Positions 40,054-48,123 of a DNA stretch of 64,000 nt are shown piece after piece (the first letter of the stretch is position 1; each line of letters opens with the position of its first letter). Position numbers and translations under genes: made by a program. A model generated the notes under the pieces. That model ran no database searches, was not told where the DNA came from, and saw only the letters and a list, made by a program, of their open reading frames with translations. Location of the stretch: positions 124,001 to 188,000 of the forward strand of contig NZ_JAINFL010000011.1 in assembly GCF_022458895.1 (NCBI RefSeq), in the 5' to 3' direction. This stretch comes from Roseihalotalea indica (GTDB taxonomy: Bacteria > Bacteroidota > Bacteroidia > Cytophagales > Cyclobacteriaceae).

Positions 40054-41160
40054 ATGACTAACCTGACAACAAGTATAGTATTATTTGCTATTCTAATCGC
40101 TCCGCTTTGGGTTTCAGCTCAGAATCAATACCATAGTGATGAATTGAAGCCTATTGCTTCCTTCGGCCAAAGCATGGCGATTGGTTTAAGTGTGTCGTCT
40201 GACAACCGGGTGTTTGTGGCCTTTCCTAATCATGATGGCGGCGGAGAGTTTACCCTTACCGAAGTGATAGACGGGAAAATTGCTCCGTACCCGAACGAGG
40301 AATGGAACACCGAAGGAGACTACGGTACTCATTTTCTAAGGGTACAAGACCTGTACGTAGACACGGATGATTATTTATGGGTTTTAGACTCTAAACCAGC
40401 ATCTCAGGGTTCTATCTTTGGCGATTCGGGAGAAAAGCAGCAGGGACAGTTTAAGCTGGTAAAAATCAATACCCAAACGGATAAGGTTGAAGAAATCTAC
40501 ACTTTTGATGATCTGGACAAAACATCGTCCGGCCTGAATGATGTACGGGTGGATACTGAAAAGCAACTGGCTTACCTCTCTGACCCGGGGCAAGCCGCTA
40601 TCGTAATACTAGACCTAACCACTGGCAAAACCCGCAAGGCCCTGGAAAAAACCGACTTTACATTGGCTGACGATGAGGTGTTGCTTACCTACCATGGCCA
40701 TGAAATGTGGAATAAGCAGGGGAAACCTTTTTCTTCCAACGTGAATGGTATTGCGCTAACCAAAGACAATAAGTATCTGTACTTTAAGCCGATCAACCAG
40801 TTACATCTGTTTAGAATAGAGACTGAGTACCTGGCCAATGCATCCCTCTCAGCTGAGGAGTTGAAAAGTAAGGTGAAAGATATGGGGGAGGTAGGTCCCA
40901 CGCATGGCTTGGAAGCCGATGCTAAGGGAAACATTTACCTGTCTACCTCCACTGACTTTGCTATGAAGTACATTTCGCCCGATGGAAAGCTGCACACGCT
41001 GGTACAAGACTCCCGCCTTCTCTGGCCCGATTCACTGGGCATTGGCTCCGATGGTTTTCTGTATTTCACCTGTGCCCAGCTACAGCGGTTACCCCAGTGG
41101 AATGATGGCGAAGACCGCACAGAATACCCTTACACTGCCTATAAAGTTAAACTTCCTTAA
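40054..41160 (+). CDS. Major royal jelly/yellow-type secreted beta-propeller
   Basis: A 368-residue protein with a signal peptide ending in WVSAQ. It is built of propeller blades with the landmarks of the royal jelly/yellow family: DDYLWVLDSKPA, GLNDVRVDTEKQLAYLSD, FSSNVNGIALTKDNKYLYFKP and GLEADAKGNIYLS. Bacterial members have unknown functions, sometimes suggested as lactonase-like sugar or quinone enzymes. A sulfatase gene follows 82 bp later on the same strand. Confidence 0.85.
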   Translation: MTNLTTSIVLFAILIAPLWVSAQNQYHSDELKPIASFGQSMAIGLSVSSDNRVFVAFPNHDGGGEFTLTEVIDGKIAPYPNEEWNTEGDYGTHFLRVQDLYVDTDDYLWVLDSKPASQGSIFGDSGEKQQGQFKLVKINTQTDKVEEIYTFDDLDKTSSGLNDVRVDTEKQLAYLSDPGQAAIVILDLTTGKTRKALEKTDFTLADDEVLLTYHGHEMWNKQGKPFSSNVNGIALTKDNKYLYFKPINQLHLFRIETEYLANASLSAEELKSKVKDMGEVGPTHGLEADAKGNIYLSTSTDFAMKYISPDGKLHTLVQDSRLLWPDSLGIGSDGFLYFTCAQLQRLPQWNDGEDRTEYPYTAYKVKLP

Positions 41161-41242
41161 TATTTTGCGGACAGGTATTTATCAAGCACTTGGTATTGAG
41201 AAACCAACCCAATTGGTTTAACTAGGCATTCAATTTTACTGT

Positions 41243-43108
41243 ATGAAGCGTCATTTCCGTCTATCGTTTGTCATTTTCAGTTTTCTTTTCCTTGCAACCC
41301 ACATGTATCCGCTGTTAGCGCAGCAAGCTCGCCCCAATATCATCATCTTCATCAGTGATGATCAGAGTCAGATGGATGTAGGATGTTACGGGAACCCGGA
41401 TGTAAAAACCCCTTTTATGGATAAACTGGCCGCTGAGGGTATGCGCTTCACGGCGGCCTATGCTGCCACGCCCATGTGTGCTCCTTCCCGAAGCAACATG
41501 TTTACCGGGCTATATCCCTTTAGAAACGGTTCTCAAATGAATCATTTTGCAGTACAGCCCGGCACCAAAATGTTACCTGATTATCTGAAAAGCTTAGGCT
41601 ACCGGGTAGTTATTGCCGGTAAAGTAGATGTATACCCTCAACCGGACTTTGAGCATATTGGCGAGTATTTCGGTAAATATTTTCCTATCAGCAACCGAGA
41701 TGATCCGCGCCACGTGAGTACGCAGTTTATCAAGGATAACTTTAACAATAATGCCGAGCAGCCCATTTGTTTGATTGTTTCTACCTGGCTGCCTCATGTG
41801 CCCTGGGTAGAGAACGAAATGTTTGACCCGGCCACCCTTACCCTGCCCGACTACCTGGTAGACACCGAAGCTACCCGACAGGCAGTGGCCGCGTACTATC
41901 AAAGCATCTCAGCCGCCGACCATATGTTGGGCGAAGTGATGCAGGCATTGGATGATACGGGGCAGCAGGATAATACGGTTTTCATGTTCTTCTCAGATCA
42001 AGGCCCTCAATTTCCCTCTGCCAAATGGACCACCTACCGGCAGGGGCTCAACATTCCGTTCATCGTTCGCTGGCCGGAAAAGATCAAAAAAGGTAGTGTG
42101 TCAGAAGCACTTATTTCCTTAACTGACCTGACCCCTACATTGATTGATCTGGCCGGAGGGCAGGCAGCACCCAATTTAGACGGCCATAGTTTTAAAGAGG
42201 TGTTGCTGGGCAACAAACAGGAGCACCGCGACTATGCTTTTGCCGAAACATCGGTAGAACCCCATTATTGGTACAACTATGTTCCTTCCCGCACCATCAT
42301 CACCAAACAAGGACTGCATTACATCAAAAACTACTTTCCCGGCGTGCGCTTCATTACTCATATTGACAAGGTAGAGCAAGATCATTTTTATTTTGATTCC
42401 TGGGTAGAGAAAGCAGCGCATGATCAAACAGCGCAAGAACTGCTACACCGGTATAGCTACCGCCCCCCGGAAGAACTCTATGACATCAGCAATGACCCGG
42501 GGGAATTTAATAACCTGGTGAAAGAAGCAGCCTATGCCCAGGATCTTACGGATCTACAGCAACTCCTCAGCCATGCGTTAGAGCAACAAGGCGAAACCGA
42601 AGCCATGATTCTACACGGTAGCCTGCCTACCTTTTTTGATCGCTCCTATCAGGTTGAGCAACATATAAGCGTTAGCGATCAGTCGTTTGACAGAACCAAG
42701 TGGAATCCCGACACCTTGTTTATTTCAGCCTATGTAGAGGGTATTGAGCAAAATGGTATCCTGTGTGACTATTTCGGGCGGTTTCACCTTTTCACCCATG
42801 ACGATAAAATTGGCATTGCCCTAGAAGATAGTCAACGATACGAAAGCAGGCCATTGTCCGAGCCTCAGGGACATTTGCTAGTAAAATTAACCCAGGCGGG
42901 CAGGCTGACGATACACTATAACAATCAGGAAATTCTGTCGTCTCAGCTTGAAAAAGACTACACAAAAATTCAACCGGGTTATTTTTCCTGTGGCCTGATA
43001 CGGGATAAGGTTCTTCCGGAAGGCCAGCCCAATGTATTTGAAGGTAAAATTCACAATCTCAGAGTCAGTATTAACACGATGTCAAGAAACCCAATGCCCC
43101 GGCAATGA
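41243..43108 (+). CDS. S1-family sulfatase with C-terminal beta-sandwich extension
   Basis: A 621-residue exported sulfatase with a signal peptide ending in PLLAQ. The metal-binding opening is NIIIFISDDQSQMDVGCYG and the formylglycine motif C79-A-P-S-R is followed by SNMFTGLYP. FFSDQGPQFPSAKWTTYRQG and DISNDPGEFNNLV mark the later core. After about residue 470 comes an extra domain of roughly 150 residues with a jelly-roll-like strand pattern (KIGIALEDSQRYESRPL, LTIHYNNQEILSS), perhaps for carbohydrate binding. Only sulfatases of certain S1 subfamilies have such tails. It marks the last catabolic gene before the accessory region. Confidence 0.9.
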   Translation: MKRHFRLSFVIFSFLFLATHMYPLLAQQARPNIIIFISDDQSQMDVGCYGNPDVKTPFMDKLAAEGMRFTAAYAATPMCAPSRSNMFTGLYPFRNGSQMNHFAVQPGTKMLPDYLKSLGYRVVIAGKVDVYPQPDFEHIGEYFGKYFPISNRDDPRHVSTQFIKDNFNNNAEQPICLIVSTWLPHVPWVENEMFDPATLTLPDYLVDTEATRQAVAAYYQSISAADHMLGEVMQALDDTGQQDNTVFMFFSDQGPQFPSAKWTTYRQGLNIPFIVRWPEKIKKGSVSEALISLTDLTPTLIDLAGGQAAPNLDGHSFKEVLLGNKQEHRDYAFAETSVEPHYWYNYVPSRTIITKQGLHYIKNYFPGVRFITHIDKVEQDHFYFDSWVEKAAHDQTAQELLHRYSYRPPEELYDISNDPGEFNNLVKEAAYAQDLTDLQQLLSHALEQQGETEAMILHGSLPTFFDRSYQVEQHISVSDQSFDRTKWNPDTLFISAYVEGIEQNGILCDYFGRFHLFTHDDKIGIALEDSQRYESRPLSEPQGHLLVKLTQAGRLTIHYNNQEILSSQLEKDYTKIQPGYFSCGLIRDKVLPEGQPNVFEGKIHNLRVSINTMSRNPMPRQ

Positions 43109-43117
43109 CGCTACATT

Positions 43118-43187
43118 GGCATAACACGCAACCTAGCGCAGCTTTGCTAGGCTGACAGCTGGGGCAGTCCCGCTGCAAAATGTCAGG
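43118..43187 (-). repeat. Degenerate attC-like repeat D
   Basis: This repeat directly follows (and slightly overlaps) the stop of the 43183-43767 gene. It contains CTAGCGCAGCTTTGCTAGGCT and GCTGCAAAATGT, which recur with few changes in repeat B at 46352-46478. Inner CTAGC/GCTAG arms form a hairpin. The outer ends GGCATAAC and GTCAGGG are only partly complementary, so the site looks decayed or recombined. Confidence 0.4.
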
Positions 43188-43767
43188 GACCGTATTTTTT
43201 TATTCTCCAAATTAGTACTATCACGAAGGTCAGCGTCAGAAAATTCGAAAAATAATTCCCAAATTCTATCCAACAGTACTTTTTTATTGCACTTTCTATT
43301 TCCTTGTTTGCTTCGGCAAAGTTTTGTTTATCAATTTTAATTGTTGACGCCCTGTCCCAGGTCATTTGCACAGTTGTTGAGTACCAGTTTCCGTCAAATT
43401 TTGTTCCTATCATTAATCCATTCGCAACACTGCTTTCAAGATCAAAATATTGTTTTTTCTCATGTCCAATTACAAATTCTTTCCAAAATACTTTCGTCTC
43501 ACCTTTAAAGTCTCCAAGGTAGTAAAGAGTCGAATAAGTTGAATTAGTTTCAATTATTAAGTCAGTCGGTGTGGAAGGAATTGCATGGGGAACGGTAAAC
43601 AATAGTTTCAATAGTCCAAATCCAAGAAAACCAAGAATTCCAAGTCCGTAAAGTAGTCTTTGGTGCATTTTTCTTTTTGGCCATATTGACATGAAGACAA
43701 GTCCGATTAAGATTATGTCAACTGCAATAACGAATGGAAGCATAAATCCTAAAAATTGGTAAACCAT
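43183..43767 (-). CDS. Hypothetical membrane protein
   Basis: A 194-residue protein with two N-terminal transmembrane segments (VYQFLGFMLPFVIAVDIIL, LGILGFLGFGLLKLLFTVP), a periplasmic domain of about 90 residues and a C-terminal transmembrane segment (FLTLTFVIVLIWRIKK). I start at ATG 43767; the frame extends to 43911, but that part has no membrane or coding character. No family was recognised. A repeat follows it immediately, as for the other minus-strand genes of this region. Confidence 0.6.
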   Translation of the reverse strand: MVYQFLGFMLPFVIAVDIILIGLVFMSIWPKRKMHQRLLYGLGILGFLGFGLLKLLFTVPHAIPSTPTDLIIETNSTYSTLYYLGDFKGETKVFWKEFVIGHEKKQYFDLESSVANGLMIGTKFDGNWYSTTVQMTWDRASTIKIDKQNFAEANKEIESAIKKYCWIEFGNYFSNFLTLTFVIVLIWRIKKYGP

Positions 43768-44002
43768 GTTTATTGTCTTCTTTTCAATCTCCCCTGACGA
43801 TCTTACGTATGGCCCGTTGCAGGGAATGCGGTAGAATTTTTCGCTGTACCCAAAAGATAGTGAATTGCAATGAATTCCGACTAAAGAGTTCAGCCGCCAT
43901 GAGCTATACATATTATTATCTGCTGTTTTCTGTATTACTTACTGGCTTTTTGATATTCAAAATTCGGTTTTTACCAGAATTTTTCAATAGCATTTGAATA
44001 AC

Positions 44003-44043
44003 ATGTTAGAAATAGTTAACATTATGTTAGAAATAAATAACAT
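44003..44043. promoter_or_regulatory. Two tandem operator dyads of module 1
   Basis: ATGTTAGAAATAGTTAACAT (44003-44022) and ATGTTAGAAATAAATAACAT (44024-44043) are inverted repeats with ATGTTA/TAACAT arms, 21 bp apart, so they lie on the same helix face. They end 4 bp before the ATG of the membrane protein. The open frame continues upstream through them, but that translation is just the repeat read twice. They match ATGT-N12-ACAT, the same pattern as in front of module 2. They are likely binding sites of the XRE protein at 44457. Confidence 0.65.
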
Positions 44044-44047
44044 AGTT

Positions 44048-44473
44048 ATGAAAGCAAGAAATTTAGCCATAGCAAAGTTTTCCGTGGCAGCCTTTATTCT
44101 GGGTTTAATGGGCTTTTGGATATTCAAGACAACAAAGCCATTTAATGAATTCGCTTACGGAGTCATTGGAGTCATGCTGCTTGTCGTCGGATTCGTGATC
44201 TATTCTGGTATTCAGGCCTTCAAGGATGCCAAATCAGGTCTAAACCCAGTGGATGAACTATCGAGAAAGATAACTCAAAAAGCGGCTGCCACCGCCTTCC
44301 ATATTTCGATTTATATGTGGCTTGTCGGTTTGTTTATACTGGATATATTTCCGGTTGATTCGGTAAATAAAGCCAAATTCGTCATAGCAATCGGCATGAT
44401 GGGTATGACCCTCATTTTTCTTTTTATTCGCTTGTACCTTTCTAGAGTAGGAATAGATGATAACAAGGATTAA
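44048..44473 (+). CDS. Small membrane protein of XRE module 1
   Basis: A 141-residue protein with four hydrophobic segments ([75 protein letters not shown]). The loop after the second segment reads [19 protein letters not shown], a DE-xx-RKI motif shared with the module 2 protein. The start at 44048 lies just after the operator dyads. The last 17 bp overlap the XRE gene. The fold resembles DUF2178-like proteins that accompany small HTH regulators, but the family assignment is tentative. It may hold the regulator at the membrane or control its activity. Confidence 0.7.
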   Translation: MKARNLAIAKFSVAAFILGLMGFWIFKTTKPFNEFAYGVIGVMLLVVGFVIYSGIQAFKDAKSGLNPVDELSRKITQKAAATAFHISIYMWLVGLFILDIFPVDSVNKAKFVIAIGMMGMTLIFLFIRLYLSRVGIDDNKD

Positions 44474-44648
44474 GGAACTCCGTGCCAGAGAGAATTTGAC
44501 ACAGATTGATCTTGCTCAAAAAGTTGGTGTGCGCAGAGAAACAATTGTTTTTCTTGAGAGGGGAAAGTACAACCCATCCCTTAAATTGGCGCATGATATT
44601 TCCAAGGTATTTAAAATGAGAATTGAAGAGGTCTTTATTCTGGAATAA
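44457..44648 (+). CDS. XRE-family helix-turn-helix repressor, module 1
   Basis: A 63-residue single-domain Cro/CI-type protein: [21 protein letters not shown], then [20 protein letters not shown] (recognition helix region) and [12 protein letters not shown]. About half its residues are identical to the XRE protein of module 2, with the same length. It starts inside the 3' end of the membrane protein gene, which implies coupled translation in fixed ratio. It would bind the dyads in front of its own operon. Confidence 0.85.
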   Translation: MITRIKELRARENLTQIDLAQKVGVRRETIVFLERGKYNPSLKLAHDISKVFKMRIEEVFILE

Positions 44649-44828
44649 TTAGAATGCAAAACCGTAGACTTCTAATTACATAATGACCGGATATGGCATG
44701 TACCTTTGGACTATTTCATACAGCTGTCCTTGGTTGCCCCTCTCTGATGTAGGAGGTGGAATTGATATGGTGAATTCTTCTAATCTTCACTCCTTGTTAC
44801 AAATATTTTGACAAGCATTATAGACTTT

Positions 44829-44891
44829 ATGTAAATAAAACTTGACATTCAGGAAATTTTATTTCATGTTTATGTAAATAAAACTTTACAT
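44829..44891. promoter_or_regulatory. Two operator dyads of module 2
   Basis: ATGTAAATAAAACTTGACAT (44829-44848) and ATGTAAATAAAACTTTACAT (44872-44891) differ at one base and are 43 bp apart, about four helical turns. The second has longer arms (TTTATGTAAA / TTTACATAAA). Both match ATGT-N12-ACAT as in module 1, though the inner sequence differs. They end 21 bp before the ATG at 44913, placing them over the promoter or leader. Confidence 0.65.
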
Positions 44892-44912
44892 AAAGTCAAA
44901 CTTACTATACTT

Positions 44913-45326
44913 ATGAACGCAAAACTAAATGAGTGGGAAGTCACCACCAAAAAGAATGTCAGGCACTTAGCCTTTTGGACTGGGAGTTGGTTGCTTACCG
45001 TAGCCATAGCTACTTTTGGCCCGAAATTTATATGGAATTCCGATTCCATCATTACCATCCTGATCATATTGATCAGCACCATCATTGGCATTGGTATGAT
45101 ACTCATGAACAGGAAGTATATCAATGGATTAGACGAAATGCAAAGAAAAATTAATACGGATGCGATGGCCATTGCACTGGGTGTTGGCGTGGTGGGTGGT
45201 ATAAGTTATTCCATGTTAGATATAGCCGATATCATATCATTCAATGCGGAAATAGGTCATTTAATCATCCTCATTGGGGTAACTTATGTTATTGGAGTTT
45301 TTGTGGGTAATATTAGGTACAAATGA
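44913..45326 (+). CDS. Small membrane protein of XRE module 2
   Basis: A 137-residue protein with four hydrophobic segments (FWTGSWLLTVAIATFG, IITILIILISTIIGIGMIL, AIALGVGVVGGISYSML, LIILIGVTYVIGVFVG). Between the second and third is YINGLDEMQRKINTDAMAIA, the same DE-xx-RKI motif as in module 1. The N-terminal 20 residues are hydrophilic. Its stop overlaps the start of the next XRE gene as ATGA. The two membrane proteins are diverged paralogues by topology and motif. Confidence 0.75.
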   Translation: MNAKLNEWEVTTKKNVRHLAFWTGSWLLTVAIATFGPKFIWNSDSIITILIILISTIIGIGMILMNRKYINGLDEMQRKINTDAMAIALGVGVVGGISYSMLDIADIISFNAEIGHLIILIGVTYVIGVFVGNIRYK

Positions 45327-45514
45327 AAAATCGGATCAAAGTACTTCGGGCAGAACGTAACATGACCCAGGCCGAACTGGCGGATGAAGTTCAGGTCTCT
45401 CGACAAACGATCAACGCGATTGAAAAAGAGAAATTTGATCCTAGTTTACCGCTTGCTTTCAAGATTTCCAGATTATTTCAAGTATCCATCGAAGATATTT
45501 TTCAGGATGATTAA
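45323..45514 (+). CDS. XRE-family helix-turn-helix repressor, module 2
   Basis: A 63-residue Cro/CI-type protein: RIKVLRAERNMTQAELADEV, SRQTINAIEKEKFDPSLPLA, FQVSIEDIFQDD. It resembles the small YozG-like regulators that are often paired with a membrane protein. The 4-bp ATGA overlap with the upstream gene indicates translational coupling. The residues of the recognition helix (RQTINAIEKE against [10 protein letters not shown] in module 1) differ, consistent with different inner operator sequences. Each may recognise its own pair of dyads. Confidence 0.88.
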   Translation: MKNRIKVLRAERNMTQAELADEVQVSRQTINAIEKEKFDPSLPLAFKISRLFQVSIEDIFQDD

Positions 45515-45842
45515 ATAGCTCGAAACGAGTTGTTGTCTCCTGGAAGACACAAATAACATTAGTACGCCTAATAATTTTACTCTTGTAGGGAGGTCTGAAA
45601 GTTTTGGGAATACAACGCTGGTTGAAATTTCATGTGAACACATCCAACGACAACTAAAATAGTATAATTCGCCCACTATCTTCAGATGGTAGGATTGTCG
45701 TATGCACCACAATGCCTAGGACAGCCGTCGCTCGGCTTATTGGCTATTTTACTTTCAATTATCAATATCTTTACATGGAGAGATTAGCTTCCGAATGCGT
45801 TGCAAACAGGGCTGACCGCTGCATGATGTTGTGTGCAGTTTT
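45515..45842. other. Intergenic region between module 2 and the cassette-like genes
   Basis: A 328-bp gap. Its right part is taken by attC-like repeat A (45705-45834). The left part (45515-45704) shows no gene or obvious terminator. It could be a decayed cassette end. Short frames here are overlapped by the repeat and look random. Confidence 0.4.
45705..45834 (-). repeat. attC-like repeat A (degenerate)
   Basis: A stretch of about 130 bp lies 9 bp beyond the stop of the 45843-46337 gene. It shares CTTTCAATTATCA and the GGAG..AGCTTC block with repeat C, and GCTGACCGCTGCATGATGTT resembles the right end of repeat B. Inverted ends are recognisable (GCTGACCGCTGCAT / ATGC..GGACAGCC) but weaker than in B and C, and no clear GTT is left at the far end. 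It probably marks an old cassette boundary. Confidence 0.45.
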
Positions 45843-46337
45843 TTATCTTCTTATTCTCGCCTCTTCTGGAATATTAATAATTCCTGATCCGTCCACTAGC
45901 CATTTTCCGTCTGATTCTTTTATTTTCATAGTCAGTTGGAAAGTTTCCCACTCAATTCCTTGTACAATCAGAAATTCAGAGTCAGTGTCCTGTTGATGTA
46001 ATTCAAATCCTTTCTCAGGATAATCTTGGGCATCTAAAATTGGATCAAATCCTAATCCAAGCTCTGGATCTTGTATCTTTGCCTCTGTGATAATGCGTTC
46101 AAGTTCAGATTTAAAGTTGTCAGTTACGGTCTTCTGTGATTTAACCCATTCAACCAAAGTCAGTTCTGAACTGCCGTCATCGATGAATTTTATGTAATCG
46201 TTGATAAACACAAGGGCAATCTCAGGACTTGGTGATGCAATGACCCGATTTGCTATATCTTCTCGACTGTCTGTTATCGAGGTTTGAAAACCAATTGATA
46301 CAAGTCCAAATATAATTGTCAATAATCTCAAATTCAT
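45843..46337 (-). CDS. Secreted hypothetical protein (DUF3828-like)
   Basis: A 164-residue protein with a signal peptide (LRLLTIIFGLVSIGFQTS). The mature domain alternates helices and strands (FINDYIKFIDDG, FDPILDAQDYPEKGF, FQLTMKIKESDGKWLVDGSG) and ends IINIPEE. This pattern resembles DUF3828/lumazine-like stress proteins in which an NTF2-like fold ends in a GKWLVDG strand. I start at ATG 46337, 15 bp beyond the repeat end. Repeats flank it on both sides, as in a gene cassette. Confidence 0.6.
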   Translation of the reverse strand: MNLRLLTIIFGLVSIGFQTSITDSREDIANRVIASPSPEIALVFINDYIKFIDDGSSELTLVEWVKSQKTVTDNFKSELERIITEAKIQDPELGLGFDPILDAQDYPEKGFELHQQDTDSEFLIVQGIEWETFQLTMKIKESDGKWLVDGSGIINIPEEARIRR

Positions 46338-46351
46338 CTTTTTAAATAGCA

Positions 46352-46478
46352 CACCAACGACCATTGCGAGCCGATGGCCGACTTGTTGGCGTTTTACTTT
46401 AGTTTATCATTTTACTTTCTTGGAGCAGCTGACGAGCTAGCTCAACTTCGCTAGGCTAACGGCTGCAAAATGTTACCC
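46352..46478 (-). repeat. attC-like repeat B
   Basis: A 127-bp element between two minus-strand genes. Read on the minus strand it begins GGGTAAC, which contains the TAA stop of the upstream gene, and ends GTTGGTG. The first arm ATTTTGCAGCCG pairs with CGGCTCGCAAT of the last arm, with one or two extra bases on one side. The centre TTGTTGGCGTTT, with CTTT and GGAGCAG blocks, matches repeat C. The ATG of the next gene follows 15 bp after it. AAC and GTT at the ends are the invariant bases of integron attC sites. Confidence 0.6.
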
Positions 46479-47540
46479 ACCATTTTTACTTAATACTCTT
46501 ATACGATTATCTCTCAAGACACCTATTTTCCCATCGTCAATTAAATATACAAAAGCATTCTTTTTTACTTTTTCCAATTTTACTATGCTAGTAAGCTCTA
46601 AATTTAATTCTGAGATCACCGTCCAGTTCTCTTCAAGAGAGAGATCTTTGGACAAATTCCCTTCTACTAATTCATCACCAGACACCCTATAAATCCTATT
46701 TTTATCAACATCTATTGTACCTGCATCAATGTTCCGTCCAGGTCTATGGACATAATCTTTTTTACCTTCCTCATTTTTCACTTCAACCAGACTGGCATTA
46801 GACTGAAAAATTATCCTTGCAACTAGCGAATCAAATTCCAGAATTGGCCCCGCATCTGGAGAATGACCTGAACCACAAAACACAAAAATTTTATCTTTAT
46901 CAGAGGCAATAGATTCAATAGGAAATAGCTCTATCTGGTAAGCATTGATTTTTGGCTCTAGATATCTATTTTCAATCGTACTAAACACCATCAAATCGCC
47001 ACCCCATTCACCGTAATCAAATCCTAGCCAAATATTGTTTTCTTGGTCAACAGCCATAGCTTTTGGAGGAGACTTTAGATGGTTCACTCGTACCTGAGGA
47101 TTTAGTGATTGATCAAATTCGTATGTTTTCTTGTTATCAAAATTGATAATTTCTGATTCGGTAATCAGGTAAATTGAACTATCTGTGGTTCTGGCAATCA
47201 TCAGAACGTCTTCTTTCACTACACCAATCTCAGCCCACTGATTAGTATCTAAGTTGTAAGACTTTAATTCACCCTTTTTTTTAGCAATCATTAGATTGTT
47301 GTTGGGTAGAGTTATCAAAGTTGATATATCACCGTCTATTTTTCTATACTCATTACCCTCTAAATCAATCAAAAGAAGATTATTTTCAGAATCAATGGCA
47401 GCTACATAATTTTGACAAATCACAAAATCTTTGAAGCTATCAGAAGTTGAATCATGCTGCTCAGTTTCGTTTGCATTGGGGAGACAACTTGACAACACAA
47501 GAAGTAGAATATAGTACATCAATTTAATCTCTAGCTTCAT
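46473..47540 (-). CDS. Hypothetical lipoprotein, probable beta-propeller
   Basis: A 355-residue protein with a lipobox (LLVLSSC, Cys 19). The mature part is a series of short strand repeats (VAAIDSENNLLLIDLEG, STLITLPNNNLMIAKKKG, PKAMAVDQENNIWLGFDYG) typical of WD/NHL-type propellers. It is AT-richer than the catabolic genes to its left. Its ATG lies 13 bp from repeat C and its stop codon is inside repeat B, exactly as in an integron cassette. Function is unknown. Confidence 0.65.
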   Translation of the reverse strand: MKLEIKLMYYILLLVLSSCLPNANETEQHDSTSDSFKDFVICQNYVAAIDSENNLLLIDLEGNEYRKIDGDISTLITLPNNNLMIAKKKGELKSYNLDTNQWAEIGVVKEDVLMIARTTDSSIYLITESEIINFDNKKTYEFDQSLNPQVRVNHLKSPPKAMAVDQENNIWLGFDYGEWGGDLMVFSTIENRYLEPKINAYQIELFPIESIASDKDKIFVFCGSGHSPDAGPILEFDSLVARIIFQSNASLVEVKNEEGKKDYVHRPGRNIDAGTIDVDKNRIYRVSGDELVEGNLSKDLSLEENWTVISELNLELTSIVKLEKVKKNAFVYLIDDGKIGVLRDNRIRVLSKNGG

Positions 47541-47553
47541 TCAATTTTATGGT

Positions 47554-47682
47554 GAGTAACGTAAGATGCACCAGCCGGGCCGGAGTTGTTGGCGTTTATC
47601 TTTCAATTATCAACTTTCGCGTTTGGAGCAATAAGCTTCAGAGTGAGTTTTAAAGAGGCATGGATGGTGCATAATGTTACCC
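47554..47682 (-). repeat. attC-like repeat C
   Basis: A 129-bp element. On the minus strand it begins GGGTAACATTATGCACCA and ends TGGTGCATCTTACGTTACTC. The outer R-like boxes GGGTAAC/GTTACTC and the inner L-like boxes ATGCACCA/TGGTGCAT are complementary, with unequal spacers (3 and 5 nt) that leave unpaired bases. This is the folding plan of an integron attC site. It begins 6 bp after the stop of one gene and ends 13 bp before the start of the next. Confidence 0.65.
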
Positions 47683-47688
47683 ACATTT

Positions 47689-48123
47689 TTATTCTCTGTA
47701 ACAAATTAGTTTTATCCTGTCGTCATCGATATCAAGAGAAAATTGGCCAACGCTTTCAATTAGCTCCTTAATTTGATCTAAATTCTGTTCAAATTGAGCA
47801 TCTCTGTCTATAACTTTTGGGAAGATTAAATACTCAATCTCTTTGAATGTTAACCATCCTCCAAGTGAATTATGACCTTCAAATCCATTTTGCCAATAAT
47901 CAAACCCAAATGTTGTGTCTTCTTCCAAGTACAATTCACCTCTTTGATCCTTCTGTACTTTTTTGAATTCTATTTTTTTGATTTTATCAGCATCTTCAAC
48001 AAGCCTATCTATCAAGCGTACCCATTTTGAGTTTGACATAAGATGCTCCGAAAATCTAGAAACAGCTTTCTCGATTTCTCGGTCGATTTGTTCATCGTAT
48101 CTTTTCGCCTTTTTTGTTCTCAT
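47689..48123 (-). CDS. Hypothetical cytoplasmic protein
   Basis: A 144-residue charged protein without signal or membrane segment. It begins with basic helices (KKAKRYDEQIDREIEKAVSR), followed by SNSKWVRLIDRLVEDADKI and a middle with GFDYWQNGFEGHNSLGGWL and FKEIEYLIFPKV. The SNSKW opening and the aromatic middle recall uncharacterised or immunity-like small proteins (perhaps DUF6678), but I cannot confirm this. It is the most upstream gene of the cassette-like series, starting 9 bp after a GTTACCC box. Confidence 0.6.
   Translation of the reverse strand: MRTKKAKRYDEQIDREIEKAVSRFSEHLMSNSKWVRLIDRLVEDADKIKKIEFKKVQKDQRGELYLEEDTTFGFDYWQNGFEGHNSLGGWLTFKEIEYLIFPKVIDRDAQFEQNLDQIKELIESVGQFSLDIDDDRIKLICYRE

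Noticed and set aside
43768..43911. N-terminal extension of the 43183-43767 membrane protein
   Set aside because: The 48 added residues are Cys/Ser-rich without pattern, and the membrane segment begins right after the internal ATG.
43773..43997. 74-codon plus-strand frame with a hydrophobic end, including a 32-codon ATG sub-frame at 43899
   Set aside because: It overlaps the upstream region of a minus-strand gene and ends at the operator dyads. The hydrophobic part is short and no start signal is seen. A small membrane peptide cannot be excluded.
45712..45996. 94-codon plus-strand frame
   Set aside because: It is made of attC-like repeat A and the antisense of the DUF3828-like gene.
47586..47771. 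61-codon plus-strand frame
   Set aside because: It is a translation of repeat C.
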